16,799 nt of DNA from Candidatus Woesearchaeota archaeon (lineage in GTDB: Archaea > Nanobdellota > Nanobdellia > Woesearchaeales > GW2011-AR4): contig JAHWGX010000022.1 in the NCBI GenBank assembly GCA_019323655.1, positions 1 to 16,799 on the forward strand. The letters are read 5' to 3'. Made by a program: the position numbers and the translations under genes. Under the pieces are notes generated by a model that worked only from the letters and a program-made list of their open reading frames with translations, did no database searches and was not told where the DNA came from. Shown piece by piece: positions 14,994 to 16,799 of the stretch. Position 1 is the first letter of the stretch. Every line of letters begins with the position of its first letter.

Positions 14994-15836
14994 ATGGCTG
15001 CAAAAATAATCGATGGAACTAAGCTAGCATCCAAGCTGCTTGAAGATATTAAGCAGAGAGTTGAGGGCTTAAAGGAAAAGCCCGGGCTTGGGATAGTTAT
15101 TGTGGGGAATAATCCTGCTTCTGAGATTTATGTCGGCCTTAAGGAGAAAAGAAGCAAGGAAATGGGGTTTTATGTTGAAAGGTACAATCTTGAAGAGGAT
15201 ACAAGCCAGGATGAGCTGTTAAAGATTGTTGATGAATTGAACCAGAACAAAAAAATACATGGGTTTATAGTCCAGCTGCCATTGCCGCGGCATATAGATG
15301 AGGACCTGATTATTGATGCTGTACTGCCCCATAAGGATGTGGACGGGCTTACTCCTGTTAATTTAGGAAATTTAGTCAATGCCAACAGCAGGCTGCTGCC
15401 TGCAACTGCAAAAGCCTGCATGGAGCTTATCAAGTCAACTGGCGCTGAAATCAAAGGGAAGAATGCAGTAGTCGTAGGAAGAAGCAATATTGTAGGAAAG
15501 CCGACTGCATTGCTTTTATTGCAGGAGAATGCGACTGTAACAATATGCCACTCCAAAACAAAAAACCTCAAGGAGCATACAAAAAATGCTGATATATTGG
15601 TTGTTGCTGTCGGCAAGCCAAACCTGATAAAAAAAGACATGGTAAAGGCTGGAGCAATTGTAATTGATGCAGGGATAAGCAGAGCAGCAGGGAAAGTTGT
15701 GGGAGATGTTGACTTTGAGAATGTAAAGGAAATTGCTGGTTACATAACCCCTGTTCCAGGAGGAGTAGGGCCGATGACTATTGCAATGCTGCTGGATAAT
15801 ACCTTGAATGCGATGGAGCTGGGGAAAGGTTTCTGA
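14994..15836 (+). CDS. folD: Methylene-THF dehydrogenase / methenyl-THF cyclohydrolase
   Basis: FolD is the bifunctional NAD(P)-dependent enzyme that oxidises 5,10-methylene-THF to methenyl-THF and hydrolyses it to 10-formyl-THF, the formyl donor in purine synthesis. The 280-residue length is typical. Catalytic Tyr46 and Lys50 are in SEIYVGLKEK. The motifs GFIVQLPLP (90-98), HKDVDG (113-118), the Rossmann loop VVGRSNIVGKP (160-170) and TPVPGGVGPMT (252-262) are all present. The usual PCTP motif reads PATA at 136-139, an uncommon change next to the folate pocket. The upstream 79 nt is A-rich without a clear Shine-Dalgarno site, so the gene may be cotranscribed with glyA or have its own weak promoter. 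No gene overlaps it. Confidence 0.95.
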   Translation: MAAKIIDGTKLASKLLEDIKQRVEGLKEKPGLGIVIVGNNPASEIYVGLKEKRSKEMGFYVERYNLEEDTSQDELLKIVDELNQNKKIHGFIVQLPLPRHIDEDLIIDAVLPHKDVDGLTPVNLGNLVNANSRLLPATAKACMELIKSTGAEIKGKNAVVVGRSNIVGKPTALLLLQENATVTICHSKTKNLKEHTKNADILVVAVGKPNLIKKDMVKAGAIVIDAGISRAAGKVVGDVDFENVKEIAGYITPVPGGVGPMTIAMLLDNTLNAMELGKGF

Positions 15837-15946
15837 TAACTCTAATATGTAATGTCCCAGGAAACTACCAAGTCGCAATATATTGTTGTGGGAAAAAATT
15901 ATGTTCATGCAACATAGGAATATCGCCCTTAGTTAGATTCTTAATT

Positions 15947-15962
15947 ATTACTTAAAAGTAAT
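15947..15962. promoter_or_regulatory. Possible operator upstream of the PHP gene
   Basis: A perfect 7-bp inverted repeat, ATTACTT-AA-AAGTAAT, ends five bases before the TATA box of the PHP gene. Its size and place suit a dimeric regulator binding beside the promoter, but AT-rich DNA yields such repeats by chance. Confidence 0.35.
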
Positions 15963-15966
15963 TAAT

Positions 15967-15976
15967 TTTATAAATA
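15967..15976 (+). promoter_or_regulatory. TATA box of the PHP gene
   Basis: TTTTATAAAT is centred about 27 nt before the ATG at 15999 (30 nt before a second ATG at 16002). It predicts a leaderless message. Confidence 0.6.
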
Positions 15977-15998
15977 GATTTGCTTTCTCCATCTAAAA

Positions 15999-16691
15999 AT
16001 GATGTTATTATCAAGAAGAGATTTTACCAAAGGTTTTGTACCATTTATTTTATCGCTTGATGGTTTTATGATGGGTTATTATGCGATTCTTAATGATGAA
16101 GATATGAAACCAGCGCCAGTATTTGAAGGAAAAGTCCTATGTGATTTGCATGCCCACCCTAGTAATGAAGTAAGTAATAAAATAGATTTAGAAGCTGTAA
16201 TCAGGATGTTGGGTTCTCCAGGATTAATTGGTCTGGCTGCAAAAGAAAAAAATTGGAATATCCTAACATATGAAGAGGCTAAAAATTTAGTTGAAGATGA
16301 CCCGTCATTTAAGGAAATAACACCTGGAAATTTAGCAGCATTTCGAGATGGCTATTTCGCCAGAGTACAGGAAATAATGTCTGTCGGGATACATGATATC
16401 CTTGCTATTGGCTGGGATGGAGATTATTTCCATTCTTCTTATGACAATATTGAAGATGTTGTTGAAGCTATTCATGAAAGAAATGGGCTCGCAATACTTT
16501 GCCACCCTTTTTCTATACGCGATGGCTCATTTATTAGACTGCCGTCTAAAGAGGAAAGAGTGTTAATTCAGAAAGCTTGCACAATAGTTGATGAGGTTGA
16601 GGTCCATAATGCCCAAAATATTGATTTAGTTCCAGTATTTGCATCAATGAAAGAGGCAAATAAAATTGCTCTTATCAGTAGAAAACACTAA
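15999..16691 (+). CDS. PHP-domain phosphoesterase with twin-arginine motif, probably C-terminally truncated
   Basis: A 230-residue protein of the PHP (polymerase and histidinol phosphatase) metal-dependent phosphoesterase fold. Visible motifs are CDLHAHPS (His51, His53), ILCHPF (His169) and VDEVEVHNAQN (Glu201). The sequence then runs KEANKIALISRKH and stops, just where PHP proteins normally continue to their last metal motif, GSDAH. No such motif appears in the other frames downstream, so the gene may be shortened or decaying. The N-terminus LSRRDFTKGF (residues 4-13), followed by a hydrophobic stretch to about residue 31, fits a twin-arginine (Tat) signal or anchor, so the protein may be exported. 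Arg codons are mainly AGA (8 to 1 AGG by hand count), unlike the purD exteins. Substrate unknown. A leaderless TATA promoter precedes it. Confidence 0.75.
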   Translation: MMLLSRRDFTKGFVPFILSLDGFMMGYYAILNDEDMKPAPVFEGKVLCDLHAHPSNEVSNKIDLEAVIRMLGSPGLIGLAAKEKNWNILTYEEAKNLVEDDPSFKEITPGNLAAFRDGYFARVQEIMSVGIHDILAIGWDGDYFHSSYDNIEDVVEAIHERNGLAILCHPFSIRDGSFIRLPSKEERVLIQKACTIVDEVEVHNAQNIDLVPVFASMKEANKIALISRKH

Positions 16692-16724
16692 AATCCCATC
16701 TCGACGATAAGAATTCTAAGAAAA

Positions 16725-16780
16725 TAGGGGAAAAACACTTATAGTGTCAATCCCCTAGCATATTTTGTGAAGAAATATGC
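16725..16780. repeat. Two abutting hairpins
   Basis: Hairpin 1 (16725-16757) pairs TAGGGGA with TCCCCTA and ACACT with AGTGT, with a symmetric 3x3 internal loop and a TAT loop. Hairpin 2 (16758-16780) pairs GCATATTT with AAATATGC perfectly around a 7-nt loop. They touch with no spacer. On the minus strand hairpin 1 is followed by TTTTC, so it could act as a terminator for a gene entering from the right. It could equally be a structured RNA or a mobile-element end. Nothing further is visible to the window end. Confidence 0.7.
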
Positions 16781-16799
16781 AGCAAGAAATAAAACTCTC

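Noticed and set aside
15170..15908. Minus-strand frames of 156 and 130 codons over folD
   Set aside because: They are shadows of the intact folD gene and carry no recognisable motif.
15900..15916. 6-bp inverted repeat TATGTT-catgc-AACATA after folD
   Set aside because: It is short, in AT-rich DNA, and lacks a following T-tract, so it is not a convincing terminator or operator.
16725..16757. Possible tRNA acceptor stem or archaeal intron splice motif
   Set aside because: The 7-bp stem closes a loop far too short for a tRNA, and the internal loop is symmetric rather than a bulge-helix-bulge.

Overview
This window looks like chromosomal DNA from an AT-rich archaeon, most likely a member of the DPANN group (Woesearchaeota or Pacearchaeota-like). 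The domain assignment rests on TATA boxes about 27 nt upstream of several start codons, with no untranslated leader in many cases. It also rests on a DUF504/MJ1316-type gene, a family found mainly in archaea, and on a secreted protein with archaeal S-layer-like segments. The exact lineage is an inference. The window is almost fully coding, with no rRNA, tRNA, CRISPR array or transposase gene visible.

Layout. 1-768 (+): a DUF504 RNA-end-recognition protein and an acidic coiled-coil protein of unknown role. 829-2714 (-): a small DUF1858 protein, then purF. 2864-5185 (+): purD, divergent from purF and interrupted by a 339-residue intein with a LAGLIDADG homing endonuclease. 5198-8978 (-): an operon of a small lipoprotein and a very large secreted, cysteine-rich modular protein. 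9156-12122 (+): 5-formyltetrahydrofolate cyclo-ligase, lipoyl synthase, a LysE-type exporter and a LipM-like octanoyl/lipoyl transferase. 12130-13506 (-): an ArsB-type permease. 13613-15836 (+): glyA and folD. 15999-16691 (+): a PHP-fold phosphoesterase with a twin-arginine motif that seems to stop before its last metal-binding motif. The window ends in two abutting hairpins at 16725-16780.

How the genes work together. PurF and PurD are the first two steps of de novo purine synthesis. GlyA, FolD and the cyclo-ligase make, interconvert and salvage the tetrahydrofolate one-carbon units that purine synthesis uses. Lipoyl synthase plus the LipM-like transferase would lipoylate a target such as the H protein of the glycine cleavage system, which also feeds one-carbon units to folate. 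The target gene is not in the window. The window therefore holds a loose purine/folate/lipoate neighbourhood interrupted by surface-protein genes and by genes with different codon choice (the intein, the permease and the PHP gene), which may be later arrivals.

The strongest special features are the purD intein, the iron-sulfur type of PurF with a short propeptide, the two-gene lipoylation set in a probable DPANN archaeon, and the tandem hairpins beside a truncated PHP gene.
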